From: Mameliella sp. MMSF_3455
GTDB lineage: Bacteria; Pseudomonadota; Alphaproteobacteria; Rhodobacterales; Rhodobacteraceae
DNA: 64,000 nt
Direction: 5' to 3'
Assembly (NCBI RefSeq): GCF_030733205.1
Contig: NZ_JASHJL010000011.1
Coordinates: 62,001-126,000, forward strand
Shown here: piece after piece, positions 17,655 through 25,639 of the stretch
Layout: the number at the start of each line of letters is the position of its first letter
Numbering within the stretch: position 1 is the first letter of the stretch
Program-made: the position numbers and the translations under genes
Notes under the pieces: model-generated
The model's database searches: none
What the model saw: only the letters and a program-made list of their open reading frames with translations
What the model was told of the DNA's origin: nothing

Positions 17655-18521
17655 CTAAGGCAGGCAGTCGTCGTCCGGCCCCGGATGGCAGGTTTCGGCC
17701 TGTTTCCGCGCGATCCGCGCGATCCTCGGGCTGGCCGCGATGATCCGGTCGATGGGCACCGCGATTGCATTGCCTGCCAGCCCGTTACCCCACCGATGCA
17801 GCGCGGCCACCGCCAGTGGCCCCGAAACGTCGAACAGCGGCGCACCCGAAGCCCCCGGCAGGCTATCGCAGCCATGCCCCAGCCAGCCGTCTTCGGTCAT
17901 GGCCGGGTCTGTCGCGGCACAGTCCCGGTGCGCGATCCGCATCTGGCCGGCCAATGGATGGCCGATCATCCATAACGGCTGCGCGTCCTGGACCCCGCGC
18001 GTTGCCAGCCGCGCGGTACCATAGCGCCGGGACGGGTCGCCAAGAACCTGCAAGAGCGCATAGCCCGCGTCATGGTCGATCTCGATCGGCAGGTGATGGA
18101 CGGTAAAGGTCTGTGCCGCCGAAGGCTTGTCGCGATCGACAAATCCCATCACCAACGTCGCCATCACGATACCTCCCTCAGAGGGGAAGCAAAGGTCGGA
18201 GGTCAGGACAAGATCCTCATCCAGCACGACGGCGGTACAGTGGCGCACCTTGTTGCCTTGGCTGGAATAAAGCACGTCCAGCCGCCCGACGGACCGGGCG
18301 GCCATGCGCATCGGGGATGTCTCGGCAAAGATCGACAGCGGCGTATTGATGTTCCGCGTACCCGCGGCGCCAACCCGGACAGACCTTACCGGAACCGGCT
18401 GGAGAACCCGGCCAAACGCCAATGGGTCGCCATCGAACGGCTGCGCCTGCGATGCGGGCACCATCGGACCAAGGATCAAGATCGCTACGGCGAAGACACA
18501 AGCTACCGTTCTGAACATCAT
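17655..18521 (-). CDS. Catalytically dead trypsin-like paralog (protease D)
   Basis: A 288-residue exported protein (signal peptide ending near VPASQAQ) made only of the trypsin-like domain. It aligns with its three neighbours through RLDVLY, GDPSRRYG and WMIGHP, and it keeps the serine loop (LPGASGAPLF, S225). The catalytic His position reads Leu (LVLTSDLCFP against LTNNHCIPG) and the Asp position reads Gly (DAGYALLQV against LDYSVLRV). The four-cysteine module is missing. It should therefore be an inactive pseudoprotease, perhaps binding substrate or a partner. The start could also be the next codon (ATG-ATG). It is the first of the four paralogs in transcription order. Confidence 0.78.
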   Translation of the reverse strand: MMFRTVACVFAVAILILGPMVPASQAQPFDGDPLAFGRVLQPVPVRSVRVGAAGTRNINTPLSIFAETSPMRMAARSVGRLDVLYSSQGNKVRHCTAVVLDEDLVLTSDLCFPSEGGIVMATLVMGFVDRDKPSAAQTFTVHHLPIEIDHDAGYALLQVLGDPSRRYGTARLATRGVQDAQPLWMIGHPLAGQMRIAHRDCAATDPAMTEDGWLGHGCDSLPGASGAPLFDVSGPLAVAALHRWGNGLAGNAIAVPIDRIIAASPRIARIARKQAETCHPGPDDDCLP

Positions 18522-18583
18522 TGATCCGTAACACACTGACAAGAAAATGGTGTGACGTCACACCTCGGCCGTCAAGGCCCCGT

Positions 18584-18919
18584 TCACTCCTCCGGGCAGT
18601 TCCAGCCCTCGTACCGCCAGCGCCATTCAGCGAGAGCCTTTTCAAGCTCGGCTGTATGCGCGTCGAAATCTTCGCCCGCCACGGCGCATTCCTCGGCAAA
18701 GGCAAAGCCCCCGCCCTCTGTGCCGCAGAGCTTGAACCCCTTCATGGCCAGGAAATCCTGGACAACGGTGGCGTTGATATCCCCTGCCGGGCTGGGCGTC
18801 GTGCGATGCACCACACGCCGCGCCACGGTGCCATCGTCGCCTCGTTCCGCAAGCTCCGCCCTCAGCGCGTCGTTGCGCACCCGGTGAGGGGCCTTTCGCT
18901 TGCGGAACAGGCCGAACAT
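18584..18919 (-). CDS. RraB-like (ribonuclease E inhibitor B domain) protein
   Basis: A 111-residue protein that resembles the RraB/DUF695 domain: TVVQDFLAMKGFKLCG followed by an acidic helix and a C-terminal EWRWRYEGWNCPEE. In E. coli RraB binds RNase E and modulates mRNA decay. Whether this homolog does so is unknown, and the N-terminus ([17 protein letters not shown]) is basic and not typical. The start ATG shares a base with the purC stop (TGATG), so it is translationally coupled to purC. The protease cluster follows downstream on the same strand. Confidence 0.6.
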   Translation of the reverse strand: MFGLFRKRKAPHRVRNDALRAELAERGDDGTVARRVVHRTTPSPAGDINATVVQDFLAMKGFKLCGTEGGGFAFAEECAVAGEDFDAHTAELEKALAEWRWRYEGWNCPEE

Positions 18920-19680
18920 CAATTGATGAGCTTGGGCTTCGCCATGTGGGTTGCGGATTTCGGCATGACCCCCAGGCGGCGGGCCACCTCAGTGTAGGCG
19001 TCCGCAAGGTTGCCCAGATCCTGCCGGAACACGTCCTTGTCCAGCTTCTGGCCGGTCTCGATGTCCCACAGACGGCAACTGTCGGGCGAGATCTCATCCG
19101 CCACGATCAGGCGCTGGTAATCGCCGTCGTAGACCCGGCCGACCTCGATCTTGAAGTCCACCAGCCGAATGCCGACGCCGTACATCAGGCCCGACAGATA
19201 GTCGTTCACCCGCAACGCCAGGGCCACGATATCGTCCATGTCCTGCTGGCTGGCCCAGCCGAACGCCGCGATATGCTCCTCTGTCACCAGCGGATCGCCC
19301 AGCTTGTCGTCCTTGTAGCAGTATTCGACGATCGGACGCGGCAGCGCCGTGCCCTCTTCGATGCCAAGACGCTTGGACATCGACCCGGCGGCAAAATTGC
19401 GCACGATGATTTCCAGCGGCACGATCTCGCAGGCACGGACAAGTTGTTCGCGCATGTTCAGCCGCTTTAGGAAATGGGTCGGGACGCCGATACCGTTCAG
19501 CCCGGTCATGAAGAACTCGGACAGCCGGTTGTTCAGCACCCCCTTGCCTTCGATCACGTCCTTCTTCTCGGCGTTGAAAGCAGTGGCGTCATCCTTGAAG
19601 TATTGCACGATGGTGCCCGGTTCGGGGCCTTCATACAGGATCTTCGCCTTGCCTTCGTAGATTTTCTTGCGCCGTGCCAT
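18919..19680 (-). CDS. purC: Phosphoribosylaminoimidazole-succinocarboxamide synthase
   Basis: PurC (SAICAR synthetase) condenses CAIR with aspartate using ATP in purine synthesis. The 253-residue cytoplasmic enzyme has the usual N-terminus [15 protein letters not shown], the conserved [26 protein letters not shown] and the [13 protein letters not shown] metal/substrate motif. The start is the ATG giving MARRKK. It is the promoter-proximal gene of the leftward block that continues with the RraB-like gene and the proteases, and it is divergent from the DUF1476 gene. Confidence 0.97.
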   Translation of the reverse strand: MARRKKIYEGKAKILYEGPEPGTIVQYFKDDATAFNAEKKDVIEGKGVLNNRLSEFFMTGLNGIGVPTHFLKRLNMREQLVRACEIVPLEIIVRNFAAGSMSKRLGIEEGTALPRPIVEYCYKDDKLGDPLVTEEHIAAFGWASQQDMDDIVALALRVNDYLSGLMYGVGIRLVDFKIEVGRVYDGDYQRLIVADEISPDSCRLWDIETGQKLDKDVFRQDLGNLADAYTEVARRLGVMPKSATHMAKPKLIN

Positions 19681-19861
19681 CGGGGCCCTTTCCAAACGGA
19701 TAGACCGCGCATGGAGAATCCGGGCGCGGTGGCGTTTTCCTTATATCAGGGGCCGGAATGCTGCAAGCCACGCGCGGCCTGCGGCGCTTCTACCTCTTGC
19801 ACCGCGCGTCCCGGAGCGGCATATCCGAAGGGAAAGCCATGTTGCCGAGGGAGCCCTGCTC

Positions 19862-20176
19862 ATGACCACCTTCGACGATCGCGAAAATGCGTTCGAGAAC
19901 AAGTACGCCCACGACGAAGAGATGAAGTTCAAGGCCGAGGCGCGCGCCAACAAGCTTCTGGGCCTGTGGGCTGCCGAACTGCTGGGCAAGACCGGTCCCG
20001 ACGCCGACGCCTATGCGGTCGAGGTCATCAAGGCTGACTTCGAAGAAGCCGGCCACGAGGACGTGGTGCGCAAGGTCGCGGCCGATCTGGGCGACAAGGC
20101 CACGGCAGACGAGATCCGCAACAAGCGCGCGGCCCTGCTGGTCATGGCCAAGGACCAGGTCATGAAAGAGGCCTGA
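19862..20176 (+). CDS. DUF1476 protein (F1-ATPase inhibitory zeta subunit-like)
   Basis: This 104-residue soluble helical protein has the alphaproteobacterial DUF1476 pattern: MTTFDDRENAFENKYAHDEE, then KFKAEARANKLLGLWAAELLG and the terminal KDQVMKEA. In Paracoccus the family member is the zeta subunit that inhibits ATP hydrolysis by F1. The function here is by family inference. The ATG at 19862 is supported by the perfect N-terminal match, and the longer frame is Arg-rich noise. It is divergent from purC and followed by a strong terminator. Confidence 0.9.
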   Translation: MTTFDDRENAFENKYAHDEEMKFKAEARANKLLGLWAAELLGKTGPDADAYAVEVIKADFEEAGHEDVVRKVAADLGDKATADEIRNKRAALLVMAKDQVMKEA

Positions 20177-20194
20177 AGGCGCCTCTCGTACGAG

Positions 20195-20226
20195 CGAAAA
20201 GCCGGCCGCCCTGGCCGGCTTTTTTT
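20195..20226 (+). terminator. Rho-independent terminator after the DUF1476 gene
   Basis: A 7-bp GC stem (GCCGGCC/GGCCGGC), extended by A-T pairs, closes a GCCCT loop and is followed directly by seven T. It is a textbook intrinsic terminator. Confidence 0.9.
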
Positions 20227-20256
20227 GTGCCGTTTCCCCGTCACCGGAGCCATACA

Positions 20257-20979
20257 GTGAAACGCCTGTTCAACCTGTTCCGCCCGCGTTTTGCCTCGCC
20301 TCATGTCATGGCCGAGGGCAACCACGAGGAAAACCTGGCCGCCCATCCGTATGTGCAGATCCGCCCGGTCGGAACCGTGGCAGAGCTTGACCTGCCGGTT
20401 TGGGTCGATATCGCCCCTGACCTGCCCAGCGAGACCACCTACGAACAGCTGCTATGGGAGGTCGAACCCTGCGGCGAATACCTCTACCATCTGTCCGGGG
20501 ACTTTCCCCGCAATGAAAAGGGCCTCTTGCGACATGGATCCGCCTCGCTCAGTGCAGAGGTCCATGTCAGCTTTGAATCCGATGCCATTGATGTCGCCCG
20601 GCATGACCAAGCCCGCTATGCGGACCTGGCCCGCAGCGCGGCCTGCGACGAGTCTGACCTTTCTGCGCTGACCGTTCCCGAGGCGCAGGCCATTCTGGCG
20701 CAAGGCACCGGATTTGCCCTGCTGCGGCACGCCCCGGACTGGAGCCATGTGGAAGGGCGGGCATGGGTCGGACCGCTGGACAAGGTCCACCGTCGGGCGA
20801 TTGTCCTAACGACCTGCCTGGTCTACAACGCCGCCCCACGTCCACGCATGACGATGATCCGAACGGCCTGCTCGCGCGAGGATCAGCAGGTGGGGGCCCT
20901 GACCCGCCACCACATGACCCTTGTCGATCGCTATCGCGCGATTGCCCCGCACCGGCTCAGCGGCGCGATCCGCATGTGA
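20257..20979 (+). CDS. Hypothetical protein
   Basis: I do not recognise this 240-residue protein. It has no signal peptide or TM segment. The middle is acidic (TYEQLLWEVEPCGEYLYHL), and a later part reads WSHVEGRAWVGPLDKVHRRAIVLTT in separate beta-like stretches. I chose a GTG start at 20257 because CCGGAG lies 7 nt upstream; the only earlier start is a GTG directly abutting the terminator T-run. It sits between a terminator and an EamA transporter gene and so is probably expressed from its own promoter or at low level. Confidence 0.6.
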   Translation: MKRLFNLFRPRFASPHVMAEGNHEENLAAHPYVQIRPVGTVAELDLPVWVDIAPDLPSETTYEQLLWEVEPCGEYLYHLSGDFPRNEKGLLRHGSASLSAEVHVSFESDAIDVARHDQARYADLARSAACDESDLSALTVPEAQAILAQGTGFALLRHAPDWSHVEGRAWVGPLDKVHRRAIVLTTCLVYNAAPRPRMTMIRTACSREDQQVGALTRHHMTLVDRYRAIAPHRLSGAIRM

Positions 20980-21086
20980 CTTTCCGTTTCCGGCGCCGGG
21001 TCTCCGGATGCCTCGCCTGCTGTCGGCTGGACATTTCCGCGCCGCTCTGCACAGATGCGCGGCAGATACGGAACGGGACCTCCCAC

Positions 21087-21950
21087 ATGCACGACACGTT
21101 GCGCGGCTGCCTCTGGATGACAGGGGCCATCGCCTCTTTCACTGTCATGGCCATCGCAGGGCGCGCGGTCAGCCTCGATCTCGATACCTTCGAGATCATG
21201 CTCTACCGTTCGCTCATCGGCATCCTGATCGTGCTGGCCGTGGCCGGGATGGCGGGCACCCTGTCCCACATCACGACGCGGAACATGCGCACCCACCTGT
21301 TGCGCAACGTCTTTCACTTCTCCGGGCAGAACCTCTGGTTCTTCTCGATCACCGCGATCCCCCTGGCGCAGGTCTTCGCGATCGAGTTCACCTCGCCCTT
21401 CTGGGTCATGCTGCTGAGCGCGCTGATCTTGGGCGAGCGGCTGACCCCGAACCGTGTGGGTGCGGCGATCCTCGGCTTCATCGGCATTCTCATCGTCACC
21501 CGCCCCTCGCCCGAGACCGCCCATATCGGCCAGCTGACCGCCGCGCTGGCCGCCGTCGGATTTGCCGGATCGGCGGTCTTTACCCGCCTCCTGACCCGGA
21601 CCGAGCGGATCACCTGCATCCTCTTCTGGTTGACCGTCATGCAGGCCGCCTTCGGCCTTGTCTGTGCAGGGATCGACGGCGACATCGCCGTGCCCGCCGC
21701 CAGCAGCCTGCCCTGGGTGGTGCTGATCGCCATTGCCGGACTGGTGGCCCACTTCTGCCTGACCACGGCGCTTTCGCTGGCGCCGGCAACGGTTGTCATG
21801 CCAATCGACTTTGCCCGGCTGCCGGTGATCGCGCTGGTCGGCATGCTGATCTACGCCGAGGCGCTGGACCCGCTGGTCCTGCTGGGCGCTCTGGTCATTT
21901 TTGGCGCCAACTACGGCAACATCTGGTTCGAAACGCGCAAGACACGCTAA
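21087..21950 (+). CDS. EamA/DMT family transporter
   Basis: This 287-residue inner-membrane protein has about ten TM helices in two EamA repeats, for example SLIGILIVLAVAGMAGTLS and LTAALAAVGFAGSAVFTRLL. The conserved DMT stretches FTSPFWVMLLSALILGERL (end of repeat one) and PIDFARLPVIALVGMLIYAE (end of repeat two) are present. Members export metabolites or amino acids, but the substrate cannot be inferred. The start is the ATG of MHDTLRGCLW, since the longer frame enters the preceding gene. The gap to the preceding hypothetical gene is about 107 nt. Confidence 0.85.
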   Translation: MHDTLRGCLWMTGAIASFTVMAIAGRAVSLDLDTFEIMLYRSLIGILIVLAVAGMAGTLSHITTRNMRTHLLRNVFHFSGQNLWFFSITAIPLAQVFAIEFTSPFWVMLLSALILGERLTPNRVGAAILGFIGILIVTRPSPETAHIGQLTAALAAVGFAGSAVFTRLLTRTERITCILFWLTVMQAAFGLVCAGIDGDIAVPAASSLPWVVLIAIAGLVAHFCLTTALSLAPATVVMPIDFARLPVIALVGMLIYAEALDPLVLLGALVIFGANYGNIWFETRKTR

Positions 21951-22028
21951 ACAGGACCGTTTCGCGGACAATGGCGCCCGGATCCGAGGTGTTACAATTT
22001 CGTGACGTTGCGTTGCGGACACGGGTGA

Positions 22029-22041
22029 TGACGTATCGTCA
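22029..22041. promoter_or_regulatory. Perfect short palindrome upstream of the FadL gene
   Basis: TGACG-TAT-CGTCA, a 5-bp inverted repeat with a 3-nt spacer, lies about 75 nt before the FadL start codon. It could be an operator for a dimeric regulator, but no specific regulator is recognised and a chance occurrence is possible. Confidence 0.25.
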
Positions 22042-22116
22042 CAGATTGACCGTTTCCTTACCCCCTCAATAGCCTATCCACAGGAGACTTCCCACACTCG
22101 GGGATAGAGGGACAAA

Positions 22117-23286
22117 ATGAAAAAACGACTTATAGGGGTGGGCGCGCTGGCGCTGGCACCGCTGGCGGCGCAGGCTGGTGGCATCGACCGTTCGGGCCAA
22201 TCGATCGGCGTGATCTTCGAAGAAGGCACCTATGCCGAATTCAGCTTCGGCTCGGTTTCGCCGGACGTGTCCGGCACGCAGCTCGTCACCTTTCCCGCCT
22301 CACTGGGCGGCTCGACGGCGGGCAGCAAGTCCGGCGACATGACAAACAGCTACCTGCAATTCGGCGCCGCGCTGAAACACGACTACAACGACAAGTTGTC
22401 GGTCGCCCTGATCTTTGAACAACCCTTCGGCGCCGACGTGGAATACGACACCGGCACCGGCTACTTCGCTTCCAGCGCCAGCGCCAAGCTGCAATCCGAA
22501 GGGCTGACAGCCGTCGCGCGGTACAAGTTCAACGAGAACTTCAGCGTGCATGGCGGCGTCCGCTACCAGCGCCTCACCGCCGAAGCCTTCATTCCCTACA
22601 TCACGCTGCCCGCCGGGCCGCTGGCCGGCACGCCCTATAGCGCGGATACCGACCGTGACGGCGGTTGGGGCTACCTGCTGGGGGCCGCCTACGAACGGCC
22701 CGACATCGCCCTGCGCGTCGCGCTGACCTACAACTCGGGAATCCAGCATGATCTGCCGACGGTCGAAAGCTCGGCCATCGGCCTCGCCAACAGTTCGACC
22801 ACCGGGATCAAGACGCCGCAATCGGTGAACCTGGAATTCCAGACCGGCATCGCCCAGGACACGCTGCTTTTCGGTTCGGTCCGTTGGGTCGACTGGAGCG
22901 AATTCGAAATCCGTCCCACCGATTACGACGCCCTGACCGGCACGCTGGCCGGCGGCCCGGGCGTTGCGCTTGTCGCCTACGAGGATGACACGATCACCTA
23001 CAACCTCGGCGTCGGTCGCCGCTTCAACGAGAACTGGACCGGCTCCGTCTCGGTCGGCTATGAGCCCGCGAACAGCAATTTCGCCTCCAACCTCGGACCC
23101 ACCAACGGCAACTGGAGCATCGGACTCGGCGCTGCCTATACCCAGGGCAAATACGAGATTTCCGGCGGCGTGCGCTATGTCCGCATCGGCGACGCGGAAA
23201 CCGAAGTCGGCCCCTTCTCGCCCGCGACCTCCTTTGACGACAACCATGCCATCGGCGTCGGCATGAAAATCGCGGTCAACTTCTGA
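22117..23286 (+). CDS. fadL: FadL/OmpP1/TodX family outer-membrane protein
   Basis: This 389-residue outer-membrane beta-barrel has a signal peptide (KRLIGVGALALAPLAAQAGG). The mature N-terminus begins with the FadL pattern GGIDRSGQSIGVIFEEG, and the body alternates amphipathic strands and turns (AVARYKFNENFSVHGGVRYQ). It ends in a barrel closing strand with terminal Phe (GVGMKIAVNF). The family carries long-chain fatty acids or other hydrophobic compounds across the outer membrane. It is slightly shorter than E. coli FadL but typical for roseobacters. The gene stands alone with a palindrome upstream and a terminator downstream. Confidence 0.9.
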   Translation: MKKRLIGVGALALAPLAAQAGGIDRSGQSIGVIFEEGTYAEFSFGSVSPDVSGTQLVTFPASLGGSTAGSKSGDMTNSYLQFGAALKHDYNDKLSVALIFEQPFGADVEYDTGTGYFASSASAKLQSEGLTAVARYKFNENFSVHGGVRYQRLTAEAFIPYITLPAGPLAGTPYSADTDRDGGWGYLLGAAYERPDIALRVALTYNSGIQHDLPTVESSAIGLANSSTTGIKTPQSVNLEFQTGIAQDTLLFGSVRWVDWSEFEIRPTDYDALTGTLAGGPGVALVAYEDDTITYNLGVGRRFNENWTGSVSVGYEPANSNFASNLGPTNGNWSIGLGAAYTQGKYEISGGVRYVRIGDAETEVGPFSPATSFDDNHAIGVGMKIAVNF

Positions 23287-23311
23287 TCCTGCACCGCACC
23301 GAACGGTTTGA

Positions 23312-23341
23312 CCCGGGGCTGCCAGCGGCCCCGGGTTTTTC
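23312..23341 (+). terminator. Rho-independent terminator after the FadL gene
   Basis: Stem CCCGGGGC/GCCCCGGG (8 bp) with an 8-nt loop is followed by a run of T. Confidence 0.88.
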
Positions 23342-23407
23342 ATCTGGCGCTGTCCAATGCGCAGGTTTCGGATCGCGCGGCGGGCCGTTCGGGACTAATC
23401 CGGTGAC

Positions 23408-24313
23408 ATGACACAGACCTCGCTATCCCCCCGCGCCTGGGCCGAACTGATCCTGCTGGGCCTGATCTGGGGCGGCTCCTTTCTGGCCATCCGCACCGCG
23501 CTGGACGAGATCGGGCCGCTGACCTCCGTCCTCTTTCGCACCGGCATCGCGGCGCTCGTGCTCTGGCCGGTGATCCTCTGGCGCGGGATCGCCCTGCCGC
23601 GCGGCTGGCGGACATGGCGCGCTCTGCTGGTCATGGGCGTGCTCAACAACGTGATCCCCTTCACCCTCATGGCCTGGGGGCAGTTGCACATTCCTTCCGG
23701 CCTGACCTCGATCCTCAACGCGACGACGGCAATCTTCGGGGTGCTGGTCGCCGCGGCGGTCTTTGCAGACGAGCGGCTGACCCCGCGCAAGGCACTGGGT
23801 GTCACGCTGGGTTTTGCCGGGGTCGTGACCGCGATCGGTCCGGCGGCGCTGCTGAGCCTCGATTTGACCTCGACCGCGCAACTGGCCGTGATCGCCGGGA
23901 CGTTCTCCTACGCCTGTGCGGGGGCCTGGGCGCGCATCCACCTGCGCGGGCTGGCACCGCTGGCCGCCGCCGCCGGAATGCTGACCTCCTCGACGCTGGT
24001 CATGGCACCGCTGACCCTGATGACCGAAGGGATGCCCAGCCTCGCGCTGTCCCCGGCCACCTGGATCGGCATCCTCTACTATGCGCTGATCGCCACCGCG
24101 CTGGCCTACCTGCTGTATTACCGCGTGCTGGCGATGGCGGGCGCGGGCAACCTGATGCTGGTCACGCTGCTGATCCCGCCCACGGCCATCGCGCTTGGCG
24201 CACTGGTGCGCGCCGAGGACCTGCACCCGGGCGCCTACGCGGGGCTGGCGCTGCTTGCCCTTGGCCTGTGCGTTCTGGACGGACGGCTGTTCCGGACGGC
24301 GGTCAGGGTTTGA
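23408..24313 (+). CDS. EamA/DMT family transporter
   Basis: The protein is 301 residues with ten predicted TM helices in two EamA repeats. The N-terminal ILLGLIWGGSFLAIRTALD, the first repeat end VLVAAAVFADERLTPRK and the second repeat end VRAEDLHPGAYAGLALLALG are typical of the RhaT/EamA group. Substrate is unknown. It is only distantly like the EamA gene about 1.5 kb upstream. It precedes the P-loop protein gene by about 60 nt on the same strand. Confidence 0.87.
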   Translation: MTQTSLSPRAWAELILLGLIWGGSFLAIRTALDEIGPLTSVLFRTGIAALVLWPVILWRGIALPRGWRTWRALLVMGVLNNVIPFTLMAWGQLHIPSGLTSILNATTAIFGVLVAAAVFADERLTPRKALGVTLGFAGVVTAIGPAALLSLDLTSTAQLAVIAGTFSYACAGAWARIHLRGLAPLAAAAGMLTSSTLVMAPLTLMTEGMPSLALSPATWIGILYYALIATALAYLLYYRVLAMAGAGNLMLVTLLIPPTAIALGALVRAEDLHPGAYAGLALLALGLCVLDGRLFRTAVRV

Positions 24314-24371
24314 CGCGGGCGCATGGCCCGCGTAATCCATCCCAAACCGACGAAACGGGATGCGATCCACG

Positions 24372-25232
24372 ATGCTCTACCCCACTGCCCAGGCCTGGCG
24401 CGATGCGCCCCGCAAACGCGTTGTGCTTTATGCCATGTCGGGCCTTGGCAAGACCCATGTGTCGAACCTGCTGCGCGAGGAAGGCGGCTGGTTCCACTAT
24501 TCCATAGATTACCGCATCGGCACCCGCTACATGGGCGAATACATCGCCGACAATGCCAAGCGGCACGCCATGCAGGTGCCTTTCCTGCGCAAGCTGCTGC
24601 TGACGGATTCGATCTACATCGGCTCCAACATCTCCTTCGACAACCTCACGCCTGTCTCGACCTACCTCGGCAAGCCCGGCAGCCCCGAGCTTGGCGGCCT
24701 GACGATGGACACGTACCGCCTGCGCCAGTCGCAATTCGAACGCGCCGAACGCCAGGCCCTGCTGGACACCGAGTATTTCATCTGGCGGGCCGAGGATCTC
24801 TACGGCTACCCGCATTTCATCTGCGACACCGGCGGCAGCATCTGCGAATGGGTCGACCCCGCGGACCCCGAGGACGAGATCCTGACCGCGCTCAGCCAGC
24901 AGGCCCTGATGGTCTGGATCAAGGGCAGCGAGGCCCATACCGAGGAACTGATCCGCCGGTTCGACCGCGCGCCCAAGCCGATGGCCTACCAGCCAGCCTT
25001 TCTCGAGGACGCCTGGGCCCGCTACCTGGATGAATTCGACCTGACCGAACAGCAGGTCGACCCCGACACCTTCATCCGCTGGACCTATGCCCAGGCCCTG
25101 GCCCACCGCCAGCCTCTGTACGAGGCGATGGCCGAGAACTGGGGCGTGACGGTCGAGGCCACGGATATGGCGCAGGTGCGCGACCAGGCCGATTTCATCG
25201 AACTGATCGCCGCCGCCCTGCCACGGGGCTGA
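24372..25232 (+). CDS. P-loop ATPase, Rhodobacteraceae-type
   Basis: A 286-residue soluble protein with a Walker A motif in YAMSGLGKTHVSN about 25 residues from the start. Downstream are ICDTGGSICEWVD, a possible Walker B and sensor region, and MVWIKGSEAHTEEL. I recognise the type (annotated simply as ATPase in relatives) but know no function. The conserved central part includes DYRIGTRYMGEYIADNAK. The upstream in-frame ATG at 24360 is a possible alternative start, and neither has a clear ribosome site. Confidence 0.7.
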   Translation: MLYPTAQAWRDAPRKRVVLYAMSGLGKTHVSNLLREEGGWFHYSIDYRIGTRYMGEYIADNAKRHAMQVPFLRKLLLTDSIYIGSNISFDNLTPVSTYLGKPGSPELGGLTMDTYRLRQSQFERAERQALLDTEYFIWRAEDLYGYPHFICDTGGSICEWVDPADPEDEILTALSQQALMVWIKGSEAHTEELIRRFDRAPKPMAYQPAFLEDAWARYLDEFDLTEQQVDPDTFIRWTYAQALAHRQPLYEAMAENWGVTVEATDMAQVRDQADFIELIAAALPRG

Positions 25233-25323
25233 TGCGCGGCACCTGAACCGGTCGCTGCACAAGAATTGGACGCCCCCGGCAATATCTCTGCCTGAAACGC
25301 CGGGGAATGTTGCTCGGCATGAT

Positions 25324-25352
25324 CCCGACACATAGTGTCGGGCGCATATGCG
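25324..25352. repeat. Adjacent hairpin and palindrome in the metA leader
   Basis: CCCGACAC-ATA-GTGTCGGG (perfect 8-bp stem, 3-nt loop) is followed at once by the perfect 10-nt palindrome CGCATATGCG. It lies in a gene-free stretch of about 400 nt between the P-loop gene and metA. There is no T-tract, so it is not an obvious terminator. The rest of the stretch holds nothing I can call. I looked for a SAM-II-type riboswitch core before metA and did not see one. Confidence 0.45.
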
Positions 25353-25639
25353 AACATCCTGGTTCACATTCGGAAAGACCGGCGGACAAACCGGGGCCCG
25401 GCCCCATCGGCGCGCCGGTGCCCGCGGAGGCGGACCGGCAATCCGGGCAGGCACGCATGTCTCCGGCACAAGGCCGCCCTGACGGTTCCCGTACCCCCGC
25501 CTCATCCCCGGTTTTCACCGCTGCCCCGGCTCCGCCCCGGCCATTTGGCCCGGATCCGTGCGGGCGGCCCGTTTCTCCCGCTTGCCCCATGACAGCCGAT
25601 CCCCTATCTAGGCCTCCGCGCCGTGAAAGGACCCGACCG

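Noticed and set aside
19667-20176. Longer frame for the DUF1476 gene
   Set aside because: The extra 65 codons are Arg/Ala-rich and unlike the family, and the match begins at the ATG at 19862.
24303-25505. 400-codon minus-strand frame over the P-loop gene
   Set aside because: It is antisense to a gene with a clear Walker A motif and has shadow composition.
25233-25639. SAM riboswitch upstream of metA
   Set aside because: The position is right, but I could not find the conserved SAM-II core. The hairpin there is different, so I list only the hairpin.
25307-25639. 111-codon N-terminal extension of MetA
   Set aside because: It is Pro/Arg/Gly-rich, lacks similarity to MetA and covers the leader hairpin. 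The family N-terminus MPIKLP begins at 25640.
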